A stretch of 64,000 nt of DNA from Paenibacillus sp. NAIST15-1 (GTDB lineage: Bacteria; Bacillota; Bacilli; Paenibacillales; Paenibacillaceae): positions 124,001 through 188,000 of the forward strand of contig NZ_BBYF01000006.1 of NCBI RefSeq assembly GCF_001894745.1, read 5' to 3'. The position numbers and the translations under genes were made by a program. Positions 37,246 to 45,730 of this stretch are shown here, piece by piece. Positions within the stretch are counted from its first letter, which is position 1, and every line of letters starts with the position of its first letter. The notes beneath the pieces were generated by a model. The model saw nothing but the letters and a program-made list of their open reading frames with translations, had not been told where the DNA came from and did not search any database.

Positions 37246-38385
37246 TTATTCTTGGCCTCTCAAAGTTGGATCGAATGCATCCCGCAAGCCGTTGCCGAAC
37301 ATATTGAACGACAACATCAAGATCGAAATGACAATTGCAGGAAATAGCGTCAAGTGAGGATGCTCGAGCAGCACCTTCTGACCTTCTGACAGCAAGCCGC
37401 CAATGGAAGGTTCGGGAGCAGCGATACCGAGTCCCAAATAAGAGAGAAATGCCTCTGTAAAAATAGCCCCTGGAATCGCGAGCGTCGCTTGCGTAATGAT
37501 CGGGCCGATTGCGTTTGGCATAATGTGCCGGAAAATCAATAAACGATCCCGCGCTCCCATCGTCCGGGATGCCAATACATATTCCTGACCTTTATGTTTA
37601 TAGAACTGCGCCCGAATCATGCGGCTCATGCCAATCCAGCCCGTAATCACCATCGCTAATATTAACGGAGTTATACCTGCACCCATGAGCATGACAAATA
37701 GAATTACGACGACTAAGCCAGGTATTCCACTCAAAATCTCAATAATCCGCTGCATAATCATATCGACCGCTCCGCCATAATACCCGGAAATCGAACCATA
37801 TGTAAGTCCAATCAGCATATTGATGGTCACGGCCATAAACCCGATAATCAACGAAATGCGGGTACCCTTCCATAACCGCGTCCATTGATCACGCCCCAAT
37901 GCATCAGTACCCATCCAGAAATATTTATCTTTGGCCTCTTTTAACTGATACATATCAACTTTTGCTTGCACCATTGGAATTTTGTTGCCGCGGTAGTCGA
38001 CTTCATACTCTTTAAGCACTTTCACGATCGAGCCTTTATATTTTTCTTCCATGCTCGTTTTTTTCACGTCCATCACTTTCGTTCCATCCCAAATCCCCAG
38101 CTTCTCCAGCACCGGGACACGCGGGGGCAGCAAGCTCCAATCAATATGCTGTTCACGGTAAGTGTATGAACTGATCATTGGAGCAATGATCGCAAGCAGA
38201 ATGATAATGCCAATCACAATCGCCGCGATGGTAGAAGCTTTATTCCTGCGGAATCGCAATAACGCATCTTGTAAAAATCCAATTGCCTTGCCTTCGAATT
38301 TCTCGTCCGCGATAGGCTTGTCCCGTTGAACGAATTCGAATGGGTTCCGTTCCATGTTGGGCTCCGTATTCTGGCTCGTCTTCAT
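37246..38385 (-). CDS. oppC: oligopeptide ABC transporter permease OppC
   Basis: The 379-residue permease has an N-terminal membrane helix (about 50-70), an extracytoplasmic insert of about 90 residues (75-165), and five more helices with the EAA-type loop (GARDRLLIFRHIMPNAIGPI). The insert is larger than in Bacillus OppC, and might touch the peptide-binding lipoprotein. Its ATG overlaps the oppB stop (TAATG). It forms the translocation channel with OppB. Confidence 0.93.
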   Translation of the reverse strand: MKTSQNTEPNMERNPFEFVQRDKPIADEKFEGKAIGFLQDALLRFRRNKASTIAAIVIGIIILLAIIAPMISSYTYREQHIDWSLLPPRVPVLEKLGIWDGTKVMDVKKTSMEEKYKGSIVKVLKEYEVDYRGNKIPMVQAKVDMYQLKEAKDKYFWMGTDALGRDQWTRLWKGTRISLIIGFMAVTINMLIGLTYGSISGYYGGAVDMIMQRIIEILSGIPGLVVVILFVMLMGAGITPLILAMVITGWIGMSRMIRAQFYKHKGQEYVLASRTMGARDRLLIFRHIMPNAIGPIITQATLAIPGAIFTEAFLSYLGLGIAAPEPSIGGLLSEGQKVLLEHPHLTLFPAIVISILMLSFNMFGNGLRDAFDPTLRGQE

Positions 38386-39332
38386 TACTTCTTCCCTCCC
38401 ATTCGAATGCGCGGGTCAATAATTCCATATGATAAATCCACGATCAAGATGCTGATAAGAGCGATTATGGAATAGAAGAACATAACAGCAATCGTAAGCG
38501 GATGATCCAATGAATTGATCGAGTTCACGGACAAGGAGCCGAGACCCGGCACGCTGAAAATGTTCTCGATTACGATCGCTCCCGACAATATGGAGAAAAT
38601 CATCGGTATAAGGATATTGGAGAGCGGAATGAACGAGTTGCGAATCGCGTGGCGCACGGTAGCCTGCATATGCGATAGGCCCTTCATTCTTGCCAACAGC
38701 ATATAATCCGAATTAATTGTTTCGCATAATTCGGCGCGCAAATACCGGGTTATGATTGCTATTTCACCAAAGGACAACGCCAGTACCGGTAAAATCATAG
38801 ATTTAAACTTATCCCAAGTGATCCCTTGATCCGTCGACAGCAAGATCGGAAGAAGATCCCACTTGAAAGCCACCACATATTGCAACAACGCTGCAAATAC
38901 GAAGGAGGGCACCGAAATAAACAGCACGACCATCATATTGATCCCGTGATCGGTCATCGTATTCTTCTTTAATGCCGCGATGATTCCGCACATAATGCCT
39001 ATTGGGATCGTAAATATAAGCGCCAATATATTTAACTGAATCGTGATCGGAAGTTTTTCCTTAATAATATTAAATACCGGAACCTTAGGCTGGACTTTAA
39101 GCGAATCTCCGAAATTGAAAGTAAGGAAATCCCCCAGGAAATATACGTATTGAACAATTAGCGGCTTATCCAAATGATATTTGGCTTCCACCCGTTCCCG
39201 AATGTCCTTAGGCAATAACGGATCGTCTACGATGCTACCGGGCATAGCATGAATTAGAAAGAATAGCAGGCTAATGATAAGAAATAGAGTAATAGCCATG
39301 GCAATGAGTCTTTGCGATATGTATCGTAACAT
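38385..39332 (-). CDS. oppB: oligopeptide ABC transporter permease OppB
   Basis: The 315-residue permease has six predicted membrane helices and the cytoplasmic EAA loop (ARMKGLSHMQATVRHAIRNSFIPL). The first helix is followed by the typical AMPGSIVDDP stretch. The ATG at 39332 follows AAAAGGAG by about 10 nt; a TTG at 39356 would add 8 residues but has no site. It is the second gene of the operon, with a 68-bp gap after oppA. Confidence 0.93.
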   Translation of the reverse strand: MLRYISQRLIAMAITLFLIISLLFFLIHAMPGSIVDDPLLPKDIRERVEAKYHLDKPLIVQYVYFLGDFLTFNFGDSLKVQPKVPVFNIIKEKLPITIQLNILALIFTIPIGIMCGIIAALKKNTMTDHGINMMVVLFISVPSFVFAALLQYVVAFKWDLLPILLSTDQGITWDKFKSMILPVLALSFGEIAIITRYLRAELCETINSDYMLLARMKGLSHMQATVRHAIRNSFIPLSNILIPMIFSILSGAIVIENIFSVPGLGSLSVNSINSLDHPLTIAVMFFYSIIALISILIVDLSYGIIDPRIRMGGKK

Positions 39333-39400
39333 AAGCCTGGAACTCCTTTTCCGCAAGGTAGGAGACCTTGCGCAGCCGCAAGGCCTCCTCTGTTCTGGTA

Positions 39401-41191
39401 TTAGTCGACAATGTCTGCTTGCAGGATGGCAAACCTGACTTCAGGGAAATACTTCCCTTTTGTAGCCAAATGAATACGATCTAGATAGATGACAGCATTA
39501 TTGTTTTGGAAGACTGGAATTTGCGGCACGTAATCGGCTAGCATTTTCTCCATTTCCCCCAATGCCTTCAGTCGTTCCTCTGGCTTCAGCAGCAAATCGC
39601 CTGTCGTAGTGCGCTTCTGCAATGCGTCGAACGCGTCGCTGCTAAATCTATGGTTACGGTTCGGGAAGTCCTTCGTCCACACCTTCAAGCTGCTCCACGG
39701 GTTGAACGCATTTTGCGTCATCGAGCCGATACCCAGCTCGTACTTTCCTTCTTTGTAAGCGTCATAAGCGGATCTCGGTGGCATCGCTCTGAGCTTAATG
39801 GCCAACTTATCCTTGCCAAACAAATTTTCGTACATTTCTTGCGTCACTTCTGCCGTGCGCTTCATCGTTTCCTGCGCATCGAAGTAGGTGATTTCAATCG
39901 TTATTTTCTTGCTGCCGTTCGCCTGATACGCCTTTTCAAAGAATTCCTTCGCTTTATCTGGCTCGTAGCCTGTTCCTGGAGCTACGGCTAGCTTCCCTTC
40001 TTCGGAATCGCGATAGCGCTTGCCCTCTGTATAGTCTCCAACAATACATATCGTAGAAATATAATACGGTGCCGATTTGAACGTTTTGAAAATGCCCTTG
40101 GTAATTTTATCGCGATCGAGACCATAGTACAGTGCTTTGCGGAAATCGTTGTTTTTCAAAATCGGGTTGCTGTCCGATTCAGAGTTTATATAGAAGCCCC
40201 ATACACCGTCAGCTTCTGTATAGACGACCCGCGGATCTTCGCCGTATTTGTCAAATTGTTCGCCGCTAATTGATACCGAGTCAATTTCGCCCTTTTCCCA
40301 CAGTTGAACGCGAGTCGAGCTTTCCGTTACAACACGTGTCTCGATGCGATCAGGCTTATAGATAGCCGCCAATGGGGCATCTGGATTTTTCTCGAATGTG
40401 TGATGCTGGTCGCGTACCCACTCGGTCAAGCGATACGTCCCGGAAGAAGGAACCTGCTCTACCGTAGTTCCGTATGTCGTTTCGCTGCGATCGGGCTTCA
40501 TGCCGCTCTCATACAATTTCTCGTGAACGGGAGATGTAGGCGAATTTGCAGTGACGGTAAAGTTGCTATAAATGTCAATTTCCGGCAATTCTGATTCCAG
40601 CGTGAGTTCCAGCGTGGTATCGTCTTTAGCCTTAATTCCGACATCTTCCCATTTGGCTTCACCCTTAAAGTATTTGTTAGCGTTTACAATAGGGATATCG
40701 TCAAATAATACGTATGAGTTCTTATTAGCAAGCTTCGGATCAAGCAGCATTTTATAGGAGTATTCATAAGTTTTAGCATTGATCGGCGTGCCGTCCGTCC
40801 ACTTCAATCCTTCTTTTAACTTGAACGTCCATACTTTATTATCCGTTGTCGTTGGTAAATCAACTGCATGATTGCCAACAAATTTTATATTGTCCGTTGG
40901 TTCGTCATAAATAATCTCCAATAAATTTCCATAAATATATTTCATCATATCCGTAGTTTCGGCACTGTTAGATGTGTGCTGGTTGAACGTATCCGCGGAC
41001 ATCGTCGCAAGCCGCAAGACTTTCGGCTTATCGCTTGCAGTGCCTTTCGACTCTGTCGCAACCTTACCTTCATTCTCTTTACTTCCCTGATTCTCTTGTC
41101 CGGCATTCCCGCTCCCGCTCGTGCAACCCGCGAACGTAAGCATCATCATGATAGCCAAAACAACCAAGAACGGTTTTTTTGGCAGCTTCAT
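39401..41191 (-). CDS. oppA: oligopeptide-binding lipoprotein OppA
   Basis: The 596-residue protein has a lipoprotein signal (LTFAGC at residues about 18-23, then a Ser/Gly/Asn-rich spacer) and an SBP_bac_5 domain that binds peptides outside the membrane and hands them to OppBC. Typical text includes WTFKLKEGLKWTDGTPINAKTYEYSYK (about 120-146). The ATG at 41191 follows ATCAGGAGGGGA; the open frame extends 85 codons upstream without a usable start. It opens the oppABCDF operon. The uptake system may also import signalling peptides or the RiPP product made next door. Confidence 0.94.
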   Translation of the reverse strand: MKLPKKPFLVVLAIMMMLTFAGCTSGSGNAGQENQGSKENEGKVATESKGTASDKPKVLRLATMSADTFNQHTSNSAETTDMMKYIYGNLLEIIYDEPTDNIKFVGNHAVDLPTTTDNKVWTFKLKEGLKWTDGTPINAKTYEYSYKMLLDPKLANKNSYVLFDDIPIVNANKYFKGEAKWEDVGIKAKDDTTLELTLESELPEIDIYSNFTVTANSPTSPVHEKLYESGMKPDRSETTYGTTVEQVPSSGTYRLTEWVRDQHHTFEKNPDAPLAAIYKPDRIETRVVTESSTRVQLWEKGEIDSVSISGEQFDKYGEDPRVVYTEADGVWGFYINSESDSNPILKNNDFRKALYYGLDRDKITKGIFKTFKSAPYYISTICIVGDYTEGKRYRDSEEGKLAVAPGTGYEPDKAKEFFEKAYQANGSKKITIEITYFDAQETMKRTAEVTQEMYENLFGKDKLAIKLRAMPPRSAYDAYKEGKYELGIGSMTQNAFNPWSSLKVWTKDFPNRNHRFSSDAFDALQKRTTTGDLLLKPEERLKALGEMEKMLADYVPQIPVFQNNNAVIYLDRIHLATKGKYFPEVRFAILQADIVD

Positions 41192-41572
41192 ACAATCCCC
41201 TCCTGATTTTCTCATTTTTTTCAATTCATTATGTAAAATATGTGGGTAACAAAGGAAAAAGAATATTGGGTCGATTATGCCAACAAAATTGACACCTTGT
41301 GAAATAATGTACCTTTGGATTGGATGGATGCGTTCACATTGTTGTAGGTTTGATACTAGACTGAGAGCCGATTCATTGAGGAAGATCATTACTTGTCGGT
41401 TGCTATATATGCGTATATACCACGAATCGACAACGATCAAATGCATACTTGTGAGGTAAATTATGGTATAGTTTTTTTATAAATCTATCAAACTAAATAC
41501 CCATAGTCAACAGTTAAATCACAGAATATCCCTTAGAATACTCAAGGAAATGCAGAAATAGGAGGATAAATG
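41192..41572. other. intergenic region upstream of oppA
   Basis: This stretch separates the divergent oppA gene from a possible 26-codon frame. A minus-strand TTCACA and CATAAT pair with 18-bp spacing (about 41278-41310) could be the opp promoter. On the plus strand TGGTATAGT (41464-41472) is an extended -10 before a T-run. Nothing else was recognised. Confidence 0.4.
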
Positions 41573-41653
41573 ATGGATTATGCCGAATCATTCCTAGTCA
41601 TCACATCAAAATATCTTCTCACTCGTCACATCAGAATCCTCCAACACATCTAG
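41573..41653 (+). CDS. possible 26-residue peptide
   Basis: An ATG at 41573 lies 7 nt after AGGAGG, an excellent site (an ATG at 41570 is also in frame). The frame of 26 codons ends TAG at 41651. The product starts MDYAESFLVITSKYLL and ends RHIRILQHI; it is mildly amphipathic and basic at the end. It could be a leader peptide for the membrane protein gene 34 bp downstream or a chance frame. No family is known to me. Confidence 0.4.
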   Translation: MDYAESFLVITSKYLLTRHIRILQHI

Positions 41654-41687
41654 ATACGAGCGAGTTTAAAGGGAAAGGATTTTCGCC

Positions 41688-42074
41688 ATGAAACGACTGC
41701 TGCTTGTTGTAACCCTCTTATTTACAGCTGGTTATTCCATCTTAAACGGTCATAATTCCCTGCTTATAAACCTGTCGAATTCCTTCTTCATCATCGGTCT
41801 TATCTACCTATTGATCGCCTTGCTTGCTTACGTGCGGAACATCGGCTTTTTTAAATCATTGAGCTATCATCTCCATCGCAAGGAGAAGGAAAAAGAACAT
41901 GCGCTTCATTACGATTCCAGTAACATATCGTCGTCTGGGCAGCCCAAAAAGAGAATGGCCCTGCATGAATATGCTGAATTGATTCGCACAAACCAATGGT
42001 CCAGCAAAATATTATATTTGTACTCGATTCCGCTGCTGTTGTGCTCCTGTATACTGGCGGTACTCGCAGCATAA
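41688..42074 (+). CDS. DUF3899-like membrane protein
   Basis: The 128-residue protein has helices at about 3-20, 28-48 and 105-126, with a basic/acidic loop KEKEKEHALHYD between. The second helix followed by NIGFFKSLSYHLHR resembles DUF3899 proteins of Bacillales. Function is unknown. AAAGGATTTTCGCC lies upstream. It is convergent with the RiPP cluster exporter gene. Confidence 0.75.
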   Translation: MKRLLLVVTLLFTAGYSILNGHNSLLINLSNSFFIIGLIYLLIALLAYVRNIGFFKSLSYHLHRKEKEKEHALHYDSSNISSSGQPKKRMALHEYAELIRTNQWSSKILYLYSIPLLLCSCILAVLAA

Positions 42075-42077
42075 CAA

Positions 42078-42100
42078 CCCCGCTCCATAACAGAACGGGG
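42078..42100 (+). terminator. short terminator after the DUF3899-like gene
   Basis: CCCCG and CGGGG arms form a small stem with a 13-nt loop a few bases after the stop codon; it lacks a strong T-run. Confidence 0.4.
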
Positions 42101-42159
42101 AGTAATCAAACGCTATTCAATCTTTAAAGCGTTCATTTCCATGTAATCACAAAGTATTA

Positions 42160-42180
42160 ACCCGTCCAGCAAGGACGGGT
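42160..42180 (-). terminator. terminator-like hairpin at the end of the RiPP cluster
   Basis: ACCCGTCC (42160-42167) and GGACGGGT (42173-42180) pair perfectly. On the minus strand the stem is followed by TTAATACTTT. It lies 25 bp past the exporter stop. Confidence 0.6.
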
Positions 42181-42204
42181 CTAATCCTTCATCTCTCTTT
42201 TTGA

Positions 42205-43488
42205 CTAATTGGACAAGGTCTGCTGTTGCACATGTTCCTGCTCTTTGCTTGTCTCCGAATCTGTATAGCTTAATTGACGCAATGCCGGCCGCGTCATCGC
42301 ACCAAATACAATGACTAACAAAAATATCCCAAAAATACGCACAACAAGCTGGATACCTATCCCAGCATGCAGCAAATAGGCAACGAATGCGTAAGAAAGC
42401 GGTGTTAATCCGGTTACAATCGATATGAAGATACTCATTACTTTCCCTATCATATGATGGGGAGTACTTGAATGAATGTAAGTGAACAATGGGATATTCA
42501 TAACCTGAATCAACACTCCAATCGTGAACAATACAAGCATAGACACGACTAAATGATGCACATATCCGAGAGAAGTATAAGCAATAACGATCAGAAACAA
42601 CGAGCATAAAATAACAATTCCCGGTCTTGCGAAAGACTTTCGCAGAGATACAATAACGGATCCCAATATAAATCCGACTCCCAGCGAGACCTCTAACACG
42701 GCTAACACAACTGCGTTCCCCTTGAAAATATCCTTAGCCAAAATAGGAAGCATTACCCCCATTGGACCAGTCACGAAAAAATTCATAATGAATCCAATTG
42801 CCATTAACGTGGGCAATGCGCGATGTGTGCGTATATATTCGAAAGAGGAGGTCAATTCCCTCCACTTTGATTTCCTTGGTGTGCTGGAATCATGCGATTG
42901 AATCCGAATAAAGGATATAAGCGTAGTCGAAATAATGATAGAAATAAGACTAAATAGAAAGACACCGGAAAAGCCTATTGTAATAATAAACGTGCTGCTG
43001 ATTAAGGGACCTATGATTAAACTGTACTGATTAGCCATACGAAGCAGCGCGTTGCCTCTCTGGTAAGCCTTTTTATCAATGATTGAGGTAATAACAGAGT
43101 CATAGGCCGGGCCAGCAAATGCATCCAGCACACCGAACAAGAAGGAGACGATGATAAGGAATAACGGGGTGATCATATCCAGCCAGTACATCGTCAGCAG
43201 TACCCCGATCGAAAGCACCTTCATCCATTGCGATGAGAGGATAATGATCTTTCGATTGACGCGATCTGCGATTACTCCGCCGTATATCATGAACAGCAGT
43301 CTCGCACCGGAAGAGGAGAAAAGGATCAAACCCAAATAACTGCGCGAGTCAAATAAGGTCACTGTCAGCCATTCGACAGCAACAATGTAAATATAATACC
43401 CAGGACTAACTAGAATTGCGGCGGTCAGCAGCAGCATGTAGTTCCTGTTGCTACGGAGATTAGTTGTTGTATTCATAGGCAGGCTCAT
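42205..43488 (-). CDS. MFS exporter of the RiPP cluster
   Basis: The 427-residue protein has 12 membrane segments and belongs to the EntS/MFS_3-like exporters: GGVIADRVNRKIIILSSQ is motif A after TM2, and helices 4-5 carry GPAYDSVITSIID and GNALLRMANQYSLIIGPL. Its start overlaps the flavoprotein stop by 29 nt and no strong ribosome binding site is seen, so translation is probably coupled. As the last gene of the precursor/radical SAM/flavoprotein unit it most likely exports the mature peptide or gives immunity. The C-terminal tail is Gln/Glu-rich (SKEQEHVQQQ). Confidence 0.9.
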   Translation of the reverse strand: MSLPMNTTTNLRSNRNYMLLLTAAILVSPGYYIYIVAVEWLTVTLFDSRSYLGLILFSSSGARLLFMIYGGVIADRVNRKIIILSSQWMKVLSIGVLLTMYWLDMITPLFLIIVSFLFGVLDAFAGPAYDSVITSIIDKKAYQRGNALLRMANQYSLIIGPLISSTFIITIGFSGVFLFSLISIIISTTLISFIRIQSHDSSTPRKSKWRELTSSFEYIRTHRALPTLMAIGFIMNFFVTGPMGVMLPILAKDIFKGNAVVLAVLEVSLGVGFILGSVIVSLRKSFARPGIVILCSLFLIVIAYTSLGYVHHLVVSMLVLFTIGVLIQVMNIPLFTYIHSSTPHHMIGKVMSIFISIVTGLTPLSYAFVAYLLHAGIGIQLVVRIFGIFLLVIVFGAMTRPALRQLSYTDSETSKEQEHVQQQTLSN

Positions 43489-44044
43489 TCATTCTGGATT
43501 CTTCATGCAAGATCAACTGAATCAACTCTTCCGGTTGCGGAAGAGCGGCATCTGAACCGGTATAGGTTCCGCTTGAAGCTTTATATCCCTCTGCCTGTAC
43601 ATTAACGAACAGATGTCCATCCGTCTTGAGAATTTCCACGTTCCGCTGCACGCTCGGCTGATTCCACATGGTGTTATTCATATTCGGGGCGATGTATATC
43701 GGGTTCGTATAGTTCAATACGCAGCAGCTTAACAGATCGTCTGCCATCCCGTGCGCCATCTTGGCCAAGAAGTCTGCAGATGCGGGAAGTATGAGGAAGA
43801 TGTCGGCATCCTGAACAGCGTTGACATGCGGAGCTTTGAGATTTGTCGTAAATAGATCATCATAGACATGATCGCACAAATTGGCTAGTGCAAGCGTAGA
43901 CACGAACTGCTTGGCATTATCGGTAACGACAATATCCAATTGACACTGAAAGCGGCCTTTAAGCGCGAAAATATAGTTATGTACGTTCAAGGCGCCAATT
44001 GTACCTGTAATCCCTATTAAGATTTTGTTATACGCTCGGCTCAT
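43460..44044 (-). CDS. HFCD-family flavoprotein, EpiD/LanD-like cysteine decarboxylase
   Basis: The 194-residue protein matches the homo-oligomeric flavin-containing Cys decarboxylase family (EpiD, MrsD, Dfp N-terminal domain). It has an FMN-binding start (ILIGITGTIGALNVHNYI), a PASA motif (LPASADFLAKMAHGMADDLLS, about 87-107; the usual PASANT is PASADF here) and the substrate-recognition motif PNMNNTMWNQPSVQRNV (about 121-137) with the conserved Met. Family members oxidatively decarboxylate C-terminal cysteine to an enethiol, or phosphopantothenoylcysteine. The first fits, because the adjacent precursor ends in Cys. The histidine of the family (about H23, VHNYI) is present. The ATG at 44044 lies inside the radical SAM gene end after GAGGATTATGC; overlap 17 nt. 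Confidence 0.9.
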   Translation of the reverse strand: MSRAYNKILIGITGTIGALNVHNYIFALKGRFQCQLDIVVTDNAKQFVSTLALANLCDHVYDDLFTTNLKAPHVNAVQDADIFLILPASADFLAKMAHGMADDLLSCCVLNYTNPIYIAPNMNNTMWNQPSVQRNVEILKTDGHLFVNVQAEGYKASSGTYTGSDAALPQPEELIQLILHEESRMNEPAYEYNN

Positions 44045-45395
44045 AAGCATAATCCTCATTTACTAATGTAATGTACTTCTTAATACTCTTCTTGACTGGA
44101 GGACATGGTGTTGCGCCAGTCTCAATTCGTTCGAGCGGGCATGCATTCCCCTGGCATGATGGTCTGAAGAAGCATTTGGTGCAAGAAGCATCCTCATTGA
44201 CTCCGCCTGTAACCCACAAGCTCCATTTCTCTTGATCAATGACCATATCCCCATTTTCAAGAATATCGCCTACATGATTCATTGGATTATTGAACGCAAC
44301 TGTGCATTTGTAGATCATCCCGTCAGACCCGATTACACATGAGGATGGACTGGAGGCATAGCATTCAGAACCTCCTGGACGCAAATATTGCTTGTAGAAA
44401 TCGAAATTAAATCCTTCTTCTTTCGCTTTCTCATAGAACGGAAACAGCATTTTCGTATCGCATAAATGGATGTCAGCTGTCTGTTCCCCTTTCAAATTCT
44501 GTATCGGCACGAAATGCAGCATGAAACGGGGATCGTCAACAAATGCACTGCTGACTAACGAAATATAGTTATCCATCACAGTCGACACTTCTTGATTGAT
44601 ATTGGAACGCAGTACAACATGGAATGGTTTATCGCTTTGCTTCATCTTCAATAAATTCGAGAAGATCGTATCAAATGTCTTCTCTCCAAATCGGCCAACT
44701 CGATAACTGTCATGCGTTTCCGCAGTCCCATCCAATGTGATTTGAAAGCTTCTCACATTCATCTCTAGCAGTTCCTCGAAAGTCTCACTATTAAGCAAAT
44801 AGCCATTCGTTGTGATATTGGCGTGATATTGCACGTTGTATTTGGCGCAAATCTCCTTAATTGGAGCAGACATACGCTTTATGACATCGAATGATTTGAG
44901 CGGCTCCCCGCCAAACCAGCTAATGAGCAGCCGGCTATAATTTTTTACGTTTCTCTCCAAAAAGTTCAATATTCCTTGTTGCACTGATTCCTTCATTTCG
45001 GACTTCAGAAAGTCTTCATAACAGTAAGTACAACGGAAGTTGCAATCCTCATTTGGCAGTATTATTAACTGAAGCATACGGTTCTCAGCTAACATATTGT
45101 ACTTTTGCGCAGTTGCCAGCTGAAATTCATTCACTCGATTCTTAACTAAGAAACCTTTATTTTGTAAATGTTGAATTAACCCACTGCGGATCTCATCTTG
45201 CGACTCTACTGCCTCGAGGTCCCTGACTTTCAACAGCTCATCAACAATCTCTGCCTCTCCACCAGTGAACTTACTTATTTTCCCGGTATATGAATTATAT
45301 AGACGCAAATATTCACCGTCTGCGACACGAACATTGAAACGAGATGCCTTGAGCGTGCTGCTGTCCTGGATCGTTATATCTCCTCTTAATACCAA
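44028..45395 (-). CDS. radical SAM/SPASM peptide maturase
   Basis: The 455-residue protein has an N-terminal region (about 1-105) like the RRE-type leader-binding part of SPASM maturases (FNVRVADGEYLRLYNSYTGKISKF...KGFLVKN). The radical SAM cluster motif is CNFRCTYC (C118, C122, C125), followed by WFGGEPLKS and TTNGYLL. A SPASM domain (about 340-440) supplies auxiliary-cluster cysteines (SSCVIGSDGMIYKC, CTKCFFRPSCQGNACP). It probably forms a carbon-sulfur or carbon-carbon bond in the peptide at 45592-45657. A TTG start at 45395 is chosen because GCGGAGGGATTCAA precedes it. The open frame continues upstream to 45530 without a good site. The stop overlaps the flavoprotein gene. Confidence 0.92.
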   Translation of the reverse strand: MVLRGDITIQDSSTLKASRFNVRVADGEYLRLYNSYTGKISKFTGGEAEIVDELLKVRDLEAVESQDEIRSGLIQHLQNKGFLVKNRVNEFQLATAQKYNMLAENRMLQLIILPNEDCNFRCTYCYEDFLKSEMKESVQQGILNFLERNVKNYSRLLISWFGGEPLKSFDVIKRMSAPIKEICAKYNVQYHANITTNGYLLNSETFEELLEMNVRSFQITLDGTAETHDSYRVGRFGEKTFDTIFSNLLKMKQSDKPFHVVLRSNINQEVSTVMDNYISLVSSAFVDDPRFMLHFVPIQNLKGEQTADIHLCDTKMLFPFYEKAKEEGFNFDFYKQYLRPGGSECYASSPSSCVIGSDGMIYKCTVAFNNPMNHVGDILENGDMVIDQEKWSLWVTGGVNEDASCTKCFFRPSCQGNACPLERIETGATPCPPVKKSIKKYITLVNEDYAYEPSV

Positions 45396-45538
45396 TTGAA
45401 TCCCTCCGCAGCTATTTAAAATACCTACCAAATTGAGAATTATGTACTCGCTCAGCATTGTTGTTATTACTATATGGATAACTGTCCTGCTCATTAGTGC
45501 AAGCGATTCAGTAGGATATCCTCGGTTCAAATAAATGT

Positions 45539-45580
45539 AAACGATTACAAAATAGGCTGGAGCCTATTTTGTAATCGTTT
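45539..45580 (-). terminator. perfect 20-bp inverted repeat between precursor and maturase genes
   Basis: Arms 45539-45558 and 45561-45580 are exact complements with only GG between them. On the minus strand the stem follows the precursor stop by 11 nt and is followed by ACATTTATTTG, a weak T-run. This is what an attenuator looks like: most transcripts stop after the precursor, some continue into the maturase. Confidence 0.8.
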
Positions 45581-45591
45581 GGGATGAGTGC

Positions 45592-45657
45592 TTAACAGAA
45601 AATGTTGATTGTCTTGGATCCGCCTTCTTCGCCTTCTTTTTCAACTGAAAATGCCAT
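45592..45657 (-). CDS. RiPP precursor peptide, 21 residues, C-terminal Cys
   Basis: An ATG at 45657 follows GGAGGTGAATCAA, a strong site, and the frame ends TAA at 45592-45594. The product is the 13-residue acidic leader-like part MAFSVEKEGEEGG followed by SKTINIFC. The only cysteine is the last residue. A Gly-Gly at 12-13 is a possible protease site, leaving an octapeptide. It is the first gene of the cluster, next to a radical SAM/SPASM maturase, a Cys-decarboxylase-type flavoprotein and an exporter, all on the same strand. The gene is too short for most gene finders. I know no family for it; the role as precursor is inference from context and composition. Confidence 0.85.
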   Translation of the reverse strand: MAFSVEKEGEEGGSKTINIFC

Positions 45658-45701
45658 TTGATTCACCTCCATAATTTGGTTTGTTTCCTACTTGCAAGTT
45701 C

Positions 45702-45730
45702 AGAATAATTCCATTTTATACTAAAGTCAA
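45702..45730 (-). promoter_or_regulatory. sigma-A promoter of the RiPP precursor gene
   Basis: Minus-strand TTGACT (complement of 45725-45730) and TATTCT (complement of 45702-45707) are separated by 17 bp. The predicted start near 45695 gives a leader of about 38 nt before the precursor ATG. Confidence 0.7.

Noticed and set aside
40304-40757. plus-strand frames opposite oppA
   Set aside because: They are shadows of the binding-protein gene with no domain and no translation signal.
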